DNA of 64,000 nt. It comes from DATEPR01 sp963780635. Lineage in GTDB: Bacteria; Actinomycetota; Actinomycetes; Mycobacteriales; Pseudonocardiaceae. Shown in pieces: positions 33,328 through 43,562 of this stretch. The position numbers were made by a program, and so were the translations under genes. Within the stretch, counting starts at the first letter, position 1. Each line of letters begins with the position of its first letter. The stretch is from NCBI GenBank assembly GCA_963780635.1, contig CAWACW010000016.1, positions 1 to 64,000 on the forward strand, read 5' to 3'. The notes under the pieces were generated by a model, which saw only the letters and a program-made list of their open reading frames with translations, did not search any database and was not told where the DNA came from.

Positions 33328-34434
33328 ATGACCTCCCTCCCGCTCGTGTTCGACGCTCCTCGGCGTGGCCTGCCGCCGCGCCATCTCGCCGACCTCTCGG
33401 CCCAGGAGCGCTCGGCCGCCGTCGCCACGCTCGGGGAACGCCCGTTCCGCGCCCGCCAGCTGTCCAACCACTACTTCGGCCGGCTCACCACCGACCCCGC
33501 CGCGATGACCGACATCCCCGCGGACAGCCGGGATCGGCTGGTCGGCGAGCTGCTGCCGCCGCTGCTGACCACGGTCCGGCACATCGCGTGCGACGACGGC
33601 ACGACGCGCAAGACGCTGTGGAAGGCGCACGACGGCACGCTGCTGGAGAGCGTCCTGATGCGCTACCCGGACCGCGCCACGGTGTGCGTGTCCAGCCAGG
33701 CAGGCTGCGGGATGGCGTGCCCGTTCTGTGCGACCGGGCAGGGCGGGCTGCAGCGCAACCTGTCCACGGCCGAGATCGTCGAGCAGGTCAGGGCGGCCGC
33801 GGCCGCGATGCGCGACGACGAGCTGCCCGGCGGACCGGGGCGGCTGTCCAACGTCGTCTTCATGGGCATGGGCGAGCCGCTGGCCAACTACCGGCGCGTG
33901 GTCGACGCCGTGCACCGGATCTGCGACCCGACGCCGGAGGGCCTGGGCATCTCGCAGCGCTCGGTCACCGTGTCCACGGTCGGTCTGGTGCCCGCGATCC
34001 ACAAGCTGGCCGAAGAGCACCTGCAGGTCCGCCTCGCGGTGTCGCTGCACACTCCGGACGACGAACTGCGCGACACCTTGGTTCCGGTGAACAACCGGTG
34101 GAAGGTCGACGAGGTGCTCGCGGCGGCCCGCCACTACGCCGACGTGACCGGCAGGCGCGTGTCCATCGAGTATGCGCTGATCAAGGACATCAACGACCAG
34201 CCGTGGCGGGCCGACATGCTCGGTTCGCTGCTGCACCGCCACCTCGGCCCGCTCGTGCACGTCAACGTGATCCCGCTGAACCCCACCCCGGGCAGTGAAT
34301 GGGACGCAAGTCCCAAACCGGTGGAGCGCGAGTTCGTTCGCCGGGTCAACGAGAAGGGCGTCCCCTGCACGGTCCGCGACACCCGGGGCCGCGAGATCGC
34401 CGCGGCCTGCGGCCAACTCGCCGCCGAGGGCTGA
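33328..34434 (+). CDS. rlmN: 23S rRNA (adenine2503-C2)-methyltransferase RlmN
   Basis: RlmN is a radical-SAM enzyme that methylates A2503 of 23S rRNA and A37 of some tRNAs. The three-cysteine cluster motif CGMACPFCATG is intact; the other essential cysteine lies in the C-terminal part (GVPCTVRDTRG). VVFMGMGEPLANY and SVTVSTVGLVP are also conserved. The ATG at 33328 gives 368 residues and matches the promoter position; the frame is open to 33289. Confidence 0.95.
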   Translation: MTSLPLVFDAPRRGLPPRHLADLSAQERSAAVATLGERPFRARQLSNHYFGRLTTDPAAMTDIPADSRDRLVGELLPPLLTTVRHIACDDGTTRKTLWKAHDGTLLESVLMRYPDRATVCVSSQAGCGMACPFCATGQGGLQRNLSTAEIVEQVRAAAAAMRDDELPGGPGRLSNVVFMGMGEPLANYRRVVDAVHRICDPTPEGLGISQRSVTVSTVGLVPAIHKLAEEHLQVRLAVSLHTPDDELRDTLVPVNNRWKVDEVLAAARHYADVTGRRVSIEYALIKDINDQPWRADMLGSLLHRHLGPLVHVNVIPLNPTPGSEWDASPKPVEREFVRRVNEKGVPCTVRDTRGREIAAACGQLAAEG

Positions 34435-34542
34435 CGGTCGTCAACGGGTCGAGCCAAGAATGCGGACGAACGCCGGTGCCGGGATTCAGGCAAAGTTGCC
34501 TGGATGGGCAAGTTGCCCCGATCGAGCTACTTCCCGATTCGG

Positions 34543-35030
34543 CTATGTCTGCTCGCTCAGTGGTCGGACCAGTTCGAGTTCGTCGTTGATCGGGATGCCG
34601 TAGGCGCCGGTCAGCGGGATTTCCGGCTTGTGTCGGCGGGATCTCGTCGCGGCATCGGGCCGGAGTGCGACCAGGCGGAAACTCGGCGTTGGTAGCAGCG
34701 GAGTGCGTCCACGTTGTCGTTGGTCGTCGTCAGCACCAGACGGGTGGCGCCGAGTTCGGCCGCGACCGCCGCGACCGCGTCCAGCAGCGCCGTACCGATG
34801 CCCGAACGCGGCCGGATCGCGTCGATCGTGACCACTTCGACCGTGTCGGAAGTCGATCGCCGGTAGGTCGCCACCCCCACGAGGTCCGGGCCGTCGAACG
34901 CCGGGAATCCGGGCAGTGACGCCGGCCGGAACACCTCGCCGTGCCCGACGACGACGTCCGCGCCCCACAGCCCGACGGCCAGCCGGCGGATCGTCGGCTG
35001 GCCGTCTGCGGTGATCGGGCGGACGGTCAG
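34543..35030 (-). CDS. GNAT family N-acetyltransferase, frameshifted
   Basis: Two frames together encode one GNAT. The first (35030 to about 34682) has ATYRRSTSDTVEVVTIDAIR, the acetyl-CoA loop RPRSGIGTALLDAV and NDNVDALRCYQRR. The second, to 34543, continues FRLVALRPDAATRSRRHKP and YGIPINDELELVRPL, the usual C-terminus of this subfamily. A single missing G in the codon after CYQRR (position about 34682) explains the break: RRGFRL would be restored. The N-terminus LTVRPITADG starts at CTG in TCTGACC, overlapping the carbonic anhydrase stop; no ATG or GTG fits. Substrate unknown. Confidence 0.75.
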
Positions 35031-35515
35031 ACGACCTCGTTCAGCTTGCCGGTGGCGACGTCGAAGACGAAGCCGCGCACCGCGTCGGTGTGCGGGACGA
35101 ACGGGCTGGTCTTGATCCGCGCGATGGACTGGCGGACGTCGGTGTCCAGGTCGCCGAACGCCTCGGCCGCCCACGGTGGTTTGATGCCGGTCTCGGTCTC
35201 GATGCCTGCTTTGAAGCCGTCGTCGGTGAACGTGAGCATCCCGCAATCCGTGTGGTGGATCAGGATGACCTCCGTGGTACCGAGCAGCCGCTGGGAGATC
35301 GCCAGCGAGCGGATCTCGTCCTCGGTGATCACGCCGCCCGCGTTGCGGATGACATGTGCCTCACCCTCGGCCAGGCCCAGGATCCGGTAGACGTCCAGCC
35401 GGGCGTCCATGCAGGCCACGACGGCGACGTGCTTGGCGGGCGGCAGCGGCAGCGGACCGGTGAAGTTCGCCGCATAACGGGCATTGTTCTCGAGTAGGTC
35501 GTCAGTGACCGACAT
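35027..35515 (-). CDS. Beta-carbonic anhydrase
   Basis: Interconverts CO2 and bicarbonate. The 162-residue protein is a short beta-class enzyme. Zinc ligands are the Cys of ACMDARLD, and the His and Cys of HHTDCGM; the Asp-Arg dyad of MDARLD is also present. Of two near ATGs, the one at 35515 is 7 bases from AAGGAGA, whereas that at 35521 is only 1 base away, so 35515 is chosen. Confidence 0.9.
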   Translation of the reverse strand: MSVTDDLLENNARYAANFTGPLPLPPAKHVAVVACMDARLDVYRILGLAEGEAHVIRNAGGVITEDEIRSLAISQRLLGTTEVILIHHTDCGMLTFTDDGFKAGIETETGIKPPWAAEAFGDLDTDVRQSIARIKTSPFVPHTDAVRGFVFDVATGKLNEVV

Positions 35516-35600
35516 CGTCATTCTCCTTCTGGAGTACGGGACGACATCGAGCCAACTGACTCATGCGCGATCGCGCAACAGCGCCCAGTCCGTGGACGGG

Positions 35601-35858
35601 TCAGCGGCGGAAACCGCGCCTGCGGCGCGCGCTCCGTATGACCAGACCGAGGAACAGCACGCCGGTGAGGCCGAGGAAGACGTCCTCGACGTGGCCCTGC
35701 TGGTTGCCGATGAACATGCCGAACATCACGAGGACGATGAAGATCCCGCCGAGCAGCGCACCCTTGGGCAACGTGCCGTGCCAACCCCATTCGGCGGACG
35801 GCTCGTCGTGTGGGTCGGGGGTCTGCAGGGGACGCTTCTCCAGCTCAGCGGACGGCAC
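35601..35858 (-). CDS. DUF2631 family small membrane protein
   Basis: An 85-residue protein with the family start EPSAEWGWHG, two hydrophobic segments (LLGGIFIVLVMFGMFIGNQQGHVED and VFLGLTGVLFLGLVI) and a basic tail. The family is actinobacterial, of unknown function, and typically lies near dxr, as here. Confidence 0.8.
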   Translation of the reverse strand: MPSAELEKRPLQTPDPHDEPSAEWGWHGTLPKGALLGGIFIVLVMFGMFIGNQQGHVEDVFLGLTGVLFLGLVIRSARRRRGFRR

Positions 35859-35985
35859 GGCAGCCAGCTCCTCACCCTCGGCGTCACGACTGCTTTCGTC
35901 GCGACCTCTCCGTCACCATCGTCCCACACGGCAGGGGCCGGGCGGGCCAGTGGCCCACCCGGCCCCAGTGCCGGTGGTCAGCGTC

Positions 35986-36252
35986 CTACCGGACTGCCGT
36001 GCGCGGCCTCGCGAGGTGGAAGATGCCCAGCACCACCACGGCACCGAGGATGGCCAGTAGCCACGTCCGCAGGTCGAAGAAGCCGCCGAGGCTGGTGTGG
36101 AAGGCGTACTTGCCGATGAAGCCACCAACGAAGGCTCCGACGACGCCGAGCAGGATCGTCAGGATGAAGCCGCCGCCGTCGCGGCCCGGCATGACCGCTT
36201 TGGCGATGGCGCCGACGACCAGGCCGAGAATGATCCAGGCGATGATGCCCAT
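35986..36252 (-). CDS. GlsB/YeaQ/YmgE family stress-response membrane protein
   Basis: An 88-residue protein with three hydrophobic helices and the Gly-rich family pattern GLVVGAIAKAVMPGRDGGGF...LGVVGAFVGGFIG. These proteins are often induced by envelope or acid stress; the mechanism is not known. A good AAGGGAG lies 5 bases before the ATG. Confidence 0.85.
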   Translation of the reverse strand: MGIIAWIILGLVVGAIAKAVMPGRDGGGFILTILLGVVGAFVGGFIGKYAFHTSLGGFFDLRTWLLAILGAVVVLGIFHLARPRTAVR

Positions 36253-36428
36253 GGTTTCTCCCTTCAGAGTGTCCGACCGCGGCGGTGGGGACGAAGCGGT
36301 CGTACGCTCCTAGGTGTGCCCCGCCGGACACCGTTACGACCAGCCGACTACTCGTCGTAACCAATCCGTTATCTATCTGGTGACGGCGAAGAACTCGGAC
36401 GGCTCACACTCCGTTCAGGTCGTTCAGG

Positions 36429-36434
36429 AACAAT
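36429..36434 (+). promoter_or_regulatory. Candidate -10 element for dxr
   Basis: AACAAT ends 8 bp before the ATG at 36443, giving a nearly leaderless transcript. It resembles the GACAAT element placed the same way before rlmN. Confidence 0.35.
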
Positions 36435-36442
36435 GGGGGCTG

Positions 36443-37711
36443 ATGGACCACTCCGTTGCATCCCAGGCTCCCTCCGGCACCGGCACCCGCCGGGTGCTCG
36501 TGCTCGGCTCGACAGGTTCGGTCGGCACTCAGGCACTCGACGTGATCGCGGCCAACGCCGACCTCTTCGTGGTCGCCGGCCTCGCCGCCGGCGGCGCCGA
36601 CCCCGCCACCGTCGCCGCTCAGGCGGTCCGCTTCCGCGTGCCGCTGGTCGCCCTCGGCAGGCCGGACGCGAGCCGCGAGCAACTGGCCGCCGCGATCGAC
36701 GCCGAACGCGACGCCCTCGACGTCAGCCGCGCCGACTACCCGGCCCCGACGATCCTGGTCGGCCCGGACGCGGTCGCCGAGCTGATCGCCACGGCCGCCG
36801 CCGACATCGTGCTCAACGCGATCGACGGTTCCCGCGGCCTGGAGCCCACGCTGCTGGCCCTGGCCACCGGCGCGAGCCTCGCGCTGGCCAACAAGGAGTC
36901 GCTGGTCGCGGGCGGGCCACTGGTGCTGCGGGCCGCCGCGCCCGGCCAGATCGTGCCGGTCGACTCCGAGCACTCCGCGCTCGCCCAGTGCCTGCGTGGC
37001 GGGCGGGCCGCCGAGGTGGCCAAGCTGGTCGTCACGGCGTCCGGCGGGCCGTTCCGCGGCAGGACCCGCGCCGAACTGGCCGACGTGACGGTCGCCGCGG
37101 CGATGGCCCACCCGACCTGGTCGATGGGCCCGGTGATCACCATCAACTCGGCCACCCTGGTCAACAAGGCGCTCGAGGTGATCGAGGCGCATCTGCTGTT
37201 CGACGTGCCCTACGAACGTATCGACGTGGTCGTGCACCCCCAGTCCATCGTGCATTCGATGGTCCGGTTCCACGACGGGGCCACCATCGCCCAGGCGAGC
37301 CCGCCGACCATGCTGCTGCCGATCGCGCTCGCGCTGCACTGGCCGGACCGGCTGACCGACGTGGCGCCGCCGTGCGACTTCAGCACGCCGAGCGCGTGGA
37401 CGTTCGAACCGCTGGACGAGGCGACGTTCCCGGCGATCCGGCTGGCCAGGCAGGCAGGCACGATCGGCGGTTGCCTGCCCGCCGTCTTCAACGCCGCCAA
37501 CGAGGAGGCCGTCGCGGCCTTCGTCGCGGGCAGTGGCGGCTTCCTGGACATCGTCGACACCATCGCGCGGGTGCTCGACGAGGCCACCGAGTGGAGCGCG
37601 ACGCCGGACACGGTGGCCGACGTGCTGGCCGCGGAGAGCTGGGCGCGCGACCGCGCGCGGACACTGCTGACCGGGACCGGTGTCCGCGGGTCGGCACAGG
37701 AGAGGGACTGA
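36443..37711 (+). CDS. dxr: 1-deoxy-D-xylulose 5-phosphate reductoisomerase
   Basis: Dxr makes MEP, the second step of the non-mevalonate isoprenoid pathway; it is the fosmidomycin target. NADPH motif GSTGSVGTQALDVI, LANKESLVAGG, the metal-binding DSEHSAL and ASGGPFRG, and HPQSIVHSMV are intact. The ATG at 36443 gives 422 residues; the frame is open to 36314 but the extra sequence is not family-like. Part of dxr-rip1-ispG. Confidence 0.96.
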   Translation: MDHSVASQAPSGTGTRRVLVLGSTGSVGTQALDVIAANADLFVVAGLAAGGADPATVAAQAVRFRVPLVALGRPDASREQLAAAIDAERDALDVSRADYPAPTILVGPDAVAELIATAAADIVLNAIDGSRGLEPTLLALATGASLALANKESLVAGGPLVLRAAAPGQIVPVDSEHSALAQCLRGGRAAEVAKLVVTASGGPFRGRTRAELADVTVAAAMAHPTWSMGPVITINSATLVNKALEVIEAHLLFDVPYERIDVVVHPQSIVHSMVRFHDGATIAQASPPTMLLPIALALHWPDRLTDVAPPCDFSTPSAWTFEPLDEATFPAIRLARQAGTIGGCLPAVFNAANEEAVAAFVAGSGGFLDIVDTIARVLDEATEWSATPDTVADVLAAESWARDRARTLLTGTGVRGSAQERD

Positions 37712-37712
37712 C

Positions 37713-38945
37713 GTGGTCGCATACATCATCGGCATCGTCCTGTTCGCGCTCGGACTCGGACTCGCCGTGGCCCTGCACGAGGCCGGGCACATGTTCACGG
37801 CCAAGGCCTTCGGCATGACCGTGCGCCGGTACTTCATCGGCTTCGGCCCGAAGATCTGGTCATTCCGGCGCAACGGCACCGAGTACGGCCTCAAGGCCAT
37901 CCCGCTCGGCGGCTTCTGCGACATCGCGGGCATGACCTCGCTGGACGAGGTCACTCCCGAGGAGGCGCCGCGCGCGATGTGGCGCTATCCGACGTGGAAG
38001 CGCGTCGTCGTGCTCGCGTCCGGCTCGGTCACCCAGTTCGTGCTCGGTCTGGTGATCCTGTACCTGATGGCGGTGTCCGTCGGCCTGGTCAACATCAACG
38101 ACAAACCGGTCGTCGGTGGCGTCGCCCAGTGCGCGTCCAACCTGCAGCCGGCCACGCTGACGCAGGCGCCGTGCAAGCCCGGCGACCCGGCTCCCGCCAA
38201 GCAGGCGGGCCTGCGCCAGGGCGACCAGATCCTCTCGGTGAACGGCAACTCGACGCCCACCTTCACCGCGGTCACGTCCATCGTCCAGCGCACCATCGGC
38301 CCGGCCCGCTTCGTCGTCGAGCGCGACGGCCACCAGCAGGTGCTGACCGTGGACGTCGCCAGGGTCCAGGGGCTGACCGTGGCCGAGCAGGCCAAGCCCG
38401 ATCCGGGCAAGCAGCCGCTCACCGACATCGGCATGATCGGCGTGCTCCCGTCCCGGTACGTGCCCTACAACGCGGCCACCGCGGTCGGTGCCACCTTCGG
38501 GTTCACCGGCCAGATGTTCGTCAACACGTTCGAGGGCATCAAACAGCTGCCCAACCGGATCCCGAGCCTGGTCGAAGCCATCGGTGGCGCACCTCGCGAC
38601 CCGAACAGCCCGATCAGCGTCGTCGGCGCCAGCCGGCTGGGCGGTCAGGCCGTCGAGTCGAGCCAGTGGGCGGTCTTCTGGTTGTTGTTCGCCACACTTC
38701 AGTTCTTCCTCGGAGTGTTCAACCTGCTGCCGTTGTTGCCACTTGATGGAGGTCACATCGCGGTCGCGCTGTACGAACGGGTGAGGAATTGGCTACGGGC
38801 GCTACTCGGACGACCTGCGGGAGGGCCGGTCGACTACACCAAGTTGGTGCCCGTGACACTCCTTGTAGTGTTCGTGGGCGGCGCCATGGTGCTGCTGAGC
38901 GTCACCGCGGATATCGTGAACCCGATCAGTCTGACCGGCCAATGA
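37713..38945 (+). CDS. rip1: Site-2 intramembrane metalloprotease (RseP/Rip1 family)
   Basis: Cleaves membrane-spanning anti-sigma factors and other membrane proteins. HEAGH (residues 22-26) and LLPLDGGH in the last third supply the zinc site; a PDZ domain lies between (QAGLRQGDQILSVNGNSTP). Four transmembrane helices are visible. Start GTG at 37713, one base after the dxr stop. Order dxr-rip1-ispG is the same as in mycobacteria, where Rip1 is a virulence regulator. Confidence 0.95.
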   Translation: MVAYIIGIVLFALGLGLAVALHEAGHMFTAKAFGMTVRRYFIGFGPKIWSFRRNGTEYGLKAIPLGGFCDIAGMTSLDEVTPEEAPRAMWRYPTWKRVVVLASGSVTQFVLGLVILYLMAVSVGLVNINDKPVVGGVAQCASNLQPATLTQAPCKPGDPAPAKQAGLRQGDQILSVNGNSTPTFTAVTSIVQRTIGPARFVVERDGHQQVLTVDVARVQGLTVAEQAKPDPGKQPLTDIGMIGVLPSRYVPYNAATAVGATFGFTGQMFVNTFEGIKQLPNRIPSLVEAIGGAPRDPNSPISVVGASRLGGQAVESSQWAVFWLLFATLQFFLGVFNLLPLLPLDGGHIAVALYERVRNWLRALLGRPAGGPVDYTKLVPVTLLVVFVGGAMVLLSVTADIVNPISLTGQ

Positions 38946-38976
38946 CCCGTTTGGTCGGTCCTACGGTGGAGGTGTC

Positions 38977-40143
<1,167 letters not shown>

Positions 40144-40218
40144 TGGCCGTAACAGGCCGTCGCTGCGGCGGAAGGGTGTTAACGGCCTGGCGCGTCCCCT
40201 GGCCGTCCGGCGATCTGG

Positions 40219-40224
40219 CACGCT
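40219..40224 (+). promoter_or_regulatory. Candidate -10 element for GNAT/DUF4081 gene
   Basis: CACGCT within TCTGGCACGCTG lies 6 bp before the GTG at 40231, implying a leaderless transcript. Confidence 0.35.
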
Positions 40225-40230
40225 GAACTG

Positions 40231-41085
40231 GTGTTGAGGCTCGGTGGCGCCCGCCTGCTGAACGACCGCGACCTGCCCGCGGTCCGGGCGGTCCTGGACG
40301 CCGACCCGGTCGCGGCGTGCATGGTCACGGCGCGTGTCGAGGTGGCGGGACTGGAGCCCTGGCGGCTGGGCGGCGAGATGTGGGGCACCGACAGCCGGCC
40401 GCTGCGTGGCGGCCGGCTGGAGGGCCTGTGCTTCGCGGGTCCCAATCTGGTGCCGTTGCAGGGCACCCCGGCGGCGCTGCGGATCTTCGCCGACCGCGCG
40501 GTACGCCGTGGTCGGATGTGCTCGTCGCTGGTCGGACCGGCCGAGCAGGTGCTCGGCCTGTGGCAGGAGCTGGCGTCCGATTGGGGGCCGGCCAGGGAGG
40601 TCCGGGCCGACCAGCCACTCATGGCGCTGAGCACCATGCCCAAGGTGCCTGCCGACCCGCTGGTCCGGCGGGTGCGACCCGACGAGCTGGACCGCTACCT
40701 GCCTGCCGCGATCGCCATGTTCATCGAGGAGGTCGGCGTCGACCCGTGCGCCGAGGATGGCGGCCTGAGCTACCGCGCCCGCGTCGCCGAGCTGATCGGT
40801 GCGGGCAGGGCGTTCGCCCGGTTCGAGGACGGCGACGTCGTGTTCAAGGCCGAAATCGGGTCGCTGTGCGCGAAGGTCGGCCAGATCCAGGGCGTGTGGG
40901 TGCACCCGGACCGCCGTGGCCACGGCTTGGCGGCGCAGGGCACAGCGGCCGTCGTCGACCGGCTGGTACGCGGCATGGGCCGGACCGCGAGTCTGTACGT
41001 CAACGGCTTCAACACACCGGCCCGGCGGGCATACCAGCGAGTCGGATTCCGCCAGGTCGGGCAGTACGCGACAGTGCTGTTCTGA
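40231..41085 (+). CDS. GNAT acetyltransferase with DUF4081 N-terminal domain
   Basis: A 284-residue protein with two parts: an N-terminal DUF4081 domain (about 1-130) and a C-terminal GNAT domain with the acetyl-CoA signature VWVHPDRRGHGLAAQGTAAVV and ARRAYQRVGFRQVG. Its position just after ispG is conserved in actinobacteria. The substrate is unknown. Confidence 0.85.
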   Translation: MLRLGGARLLNDRDLPAVRAVLDADPVAACMVTARVEVAGLEPWRLGGEMWGTDSRPLRGGRLEGLCFAGPNLVPLQGTPAALRIFADRAVRRGRMCSSLVGPAEQVLGLWQELASDWGPAREVRADQPLMALSTMPKVPADPLVRRVRPDELDRYLPAAIAMFIEEVGVDPCAEDGGLSYRARVAELIGAGRAFARFEDGDVVFKAEIGSLCAKVGQIQGVWVHPDRRGHGLAAQGTAAVVDRLVRGMGRTASLYVNGFNTPARRAYQRVGFRQVGQYATVLF

Positions 41086-41092
41086 ACAGTCG

Positions 41093-41098
41093 TAGGGT
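41093..41098 (+). promoter_or_regulatory. Candidate -10 element for map
   Basis: TAGGGT (TANNNT form) ends 6 bp before the ATG at 41105, the geometry of actinobacterial leaderless genes. Confidence 0.5.
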
Positions 41099-41104
41099 GT
41101 ATTC

Positions 41105-41962
41105 ATGCCCGTTCGTGCGCCGCTGCAGCCTGGCAGGCTGTCCCCCCGCCGCCCCGTACCGTCGACCATCGCGCGTCCCGAGTATGTCGACAAGCCGACC
41201 CCTGAGCGGGACACCAGCGACGGCGTGCGCACGCCCGAGGTCATCGATGCCATGCGGCTGGCGGGCAAGCTCGCCGCGCAGGCCCTGCAGGTCGGCGGCG
41301 ACGCGGTCCGGCCCGGTGCGACCACCGACGAGGTCGACGCCGTCGTGCACGAGTTCCTGTGCGACCACGGTGCCTACCCCTCGACGCTGGGCTACCGCGG
41401 CTACCCGAAGTCCTGCTGCACGTCGCTGAACGAGGTCATCTGCCACGGCATCCCCGACTCGACCGTGATCGAGGACGGTGACATCTGCAACATCGACGTG
41501 ACCGCGTTCATCGGCGGCGTGCACGGCGACTGCAACGCCACGTTCCTCGCCGGTGACGTCAGCGAAGAGGCCCGGCTGCTGGTCGAGCGCACCCACGAGG
41601 CCACCATGCGCGCGATCAAGGCCGTCCGGCCCGGCCGCAGGCTGAACGTGATCGGCCGCGTCATCGAGGCGTACGCCAAGCGGTTCGGCTACGGCGTGGT
41701 CCGCGACTTCACCGGCCACGGCGTCGGCCCGTACTTCCACGGCACCCCGACCGTGCTGCACTACGAGGAGCCCTCGATCACCACCGAGATCAAGGCCGGC
41801 ATGACGTTCACCATCGAGCCGATGATCACACTGGGTACCGTCGACTACGACGTGTGGGACGACGGCTGGACGGTGACCACACAGGACCGCAAGCTCACCG
41901 CCCAGTTCGAGCACACCCTGTTCGTCACCGAGGACGGCGCGGAGATCCTGACACTGCCGTGA
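41105..41962 (+). CDS. map: Methionine aminopeptidase, type I
   Basis: Removes N-terminal methionine from new proteins. The 285-residue enzyme has an N-terminal extension of about 40 residues with a Pro-rich sequence that, as in mycobacterial MapB, may contact the ribosome. Metal ligands: Asp in NIDVTAFIGG and HGDCNATF, His in TGHGVG, Glu in TIEPMI and FEHTLFV. Its stop overlaps the cobQ start by 4 bases. Confidence 0.95.
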   Translation: MPVRAPLQPGRLSPRRPVPSTIARPEYVDKPTPERDTSDGVRTPEVIDAMRLAGKLAAQALQVGGDAVRPGATTDEVDAVVHEFLCDHGAYPSTLGYRGYPKSCCTSLNEVICHGIPDSTVIEDGDICNIDVTAFIGGVHGDCNATFLAGDVSEEARLLVERTHEATMRAIKAVRPGRRLNVIGRVIEAYAKRFGYGVVRDFTGHGVGPYFHGTPTVLHYEEPSITTEIKAGMTFTIEPMITLGTVDYDVWDDGWTVTTQDRKLTAQFEHTLFVTEDGAEILTLP

Positions 41963-43431
41963 CTGCCCTGCTGGTCGCCGGGACTTCTTCGGACGCCGGC
42001 AAGAGTGTCGTTGTGGCCGGGCTCTGCCGTTGGCTGGCTCGGCGTGGGGTGCGGGTGGCTCCGTTCAAGGCGCAGAACATGTCCAACAACTCCGTCGTCA
42101 CCGCGGATGGCGGGGAGATCGGGCGTGCGCAGGCCGTTCAGGCGGCCGCTTGCGGGCTGGCGCCCAGTGTTCGGTTCAATCCCGTACTGCTCAAGCCCGG
42201 CGGTGACCGGTCGTCTCAGGTCGTCGTGCTGGGGCAGGCCGTTGGCGAGGTCAGCGCGATGTCGTACCGATCGTGGAAGGCCTCGCTGCTGTCGACCGTC
42301 GTGTCGACGTTGCAGGACCTGCGGTCGGAGTTCGACGTCGTCGTGTGCGAGGGCGCCGGGTCTCCTGCCGAGATCAACCTTCGGGCCGACGACATCGCCA
42401 ACATGGGGTTGGCTCAGGCCGCCTCGTTGCCGGTGATCGTGGTGGGGGACATCGATCGTGGTGGAGTGTTCGCTCACCTCTACGGAACGGTGAAGTTGCT
42501 CTCCGCTGCCGATCAGGCTTTGATCGCCGGGTTCGTCATCAACAAGTTTCGTGGTGATCCGGCGTTGCTGTCGTCGGGGTTGCGCCAGATCGAGGCGTTG
42601 ACCGGGAAGCCCGTGCTGGGTGTGTTGCCTTGGCACGAGCGGTTGTGGCTCGACGCGGAGGACTCGCTGTCCTATTCGGTCGATGGGGTCGTCGGGCGGC
42701 CATCCGCGCCGGTCGGGTCGCAATGGTTGCGGGTCGGGGTGGTCCGGTTTCCGCGGATTTCCAATGCCACCGATGTCGATGCCCTGGCTGTCGAGCCCGG
42801 GGTGAGTGTCCGGCTGATTACCGAGCCTTCGTGGTTGTCCGACGTGGATCTGGTGGTGTTGCCCGGGTCGAAGGCCACTGTCGCTGATCTCGCCTGGCTG
42901 CGGCGGACCGGGCTGGCCGATGCGGTGTCGGCCCATGCCGCTGCCGGGCGGCCGGTGTTGGGGTTGTGTGGTGGATTTCAGATGTTGTGTTCCACGATTG
43001 CCGACACTGTCGAGTCCCGGGCCGGGGTCGTTGCCGGGTTGGGCTTGCTCGATGTCGATATTTCGTTTGCCGTTGACAAGACTTTGGGGAATCCGGTCGG
43101 GTCTGCTTTCGGTGCTGACGGGGGTGGGTACGAGATTCATCATGGGCAGGTCGTCCGGTCATCGGTTCCTGGACTGGTGACCACTTCTGCCGGTGCTGCG
43201 GAGGGGGCCCTGGTGGGGAACGTTGCCGGGACCCATTGGCATGGATTGTTCGAGAATGACGCGGTTCGGCGGGGGTTGTTGGCCTGGGCCGCTTCGGTGG
43301 CCGGGCGGTCCGGGTTCGTTCCCGGGGCCGTTTCGTTCGCCGCTGTGCGGGAGGAGCAGTTGGACGTGATGGGGGACTTGGTCGCCGCTCATCTCGATAC
43401 GTCTGCCCTGTCGGCTCTGCTGGGCGTCTAG
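41959..43431 (+). CDS. cobQ: Cobyric acid synthase
   Basis: CobQ amidates four side chains of adenosylcobyrinic acid a,c-diamide. The ATP-binding part starts AGTSSDAGKSVVVAGL; NMSNNS and GDIDRGGVFAHLYGT follow. The C-terminal glutamine amidotransferase domain has the nucleophile in GLCGGFQML and the His in THWHGLFEN. 490 residues, complete. GTG start coupled to map. Codon choice (many TTG, GTT, GGG codons) differs from map and other neighbours. It is far (7 kb) from the rest of the cobalamin genes and has no riboswitch. Confidence 0.94.
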   Translation: MTALLVAGTSSDAGKSVVVAGLCRWLARRGVRVAPFKAQNMSNNSVVTADGGEIGRAQAVQAAACGLAPSVRFNPVLLKPGGDRSSQVVVLGQAVGEVSAMSYRSWKASLLSTVVSTLQDLRSEFDVVVCEGAGSPAEINLRADDIANMGLAQAASLPVIVVGDIDRGGVFAHLYGTVKLLSAADQALIAGFVINKFRGDPALLSSGLRQIEALTGKPVLGVLPWHERLWLDAEDSLSYSVDGVVGRPSAPVGSQWLRVGVVRFPRISNATDVDALAVEPGVSVRLITEPSWLSDVDLVVLPGSKATVADLAWLRRTGLADAVSAHAAAGRPVLGLCGGFQMLCSTIADTVESRAGVVAGLGLLDVDISFAVDKTLGNPVGSAFGADGGGYEIHHGQVVRSSVPGLVTTSAGAAEGALVGNVAGTHWHGLFENDAVRRGLLAWAASVAGRSGFVPGAVSFAAVREEQLDVMGDLVAAHLDTSALSALLGV

Positions 43432-43483
43432 CGCTCGTCGTGGAGCGTCCTCGTCGACGAGGGCCACGAAGTCCGGCCGGCGA

Positions 43484-43510
43484 TGTCGAGAACCCGTGGC
43501 CGGCTCCGTC
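43484..43510 (+). promoter_or_regulatory. Candidate ECF42-dependent promoter
   Basis: TGTCGA (43484-43489), 17 bp, then CGTC (43507-43510). ECF42 sigma factors recognise TGTCGA in the -35 region and CG(A/T)C in the -10 region of the promoter of their own DGPF-domain/sigma operon. The site lies about 50 bp before the DGPF gene. A separate CACAAT element (43528-43533) could be a housekeeping promoter. Confidence 0.6.
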
Positions 43511-43562
43511 CCCGTGGTGAATGTGGCCACAATGGGTCGCACCAGCTCCGAGGAGAAACACG

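Noticed and set aside
43449..43462. Operator CCTCGTCGACGAGG after cobQ
   Set aside because: A perfect 14-bp palindrome, but GC-rich palindromes of this size are expected often by chance here, and it may be only a weak terminator.
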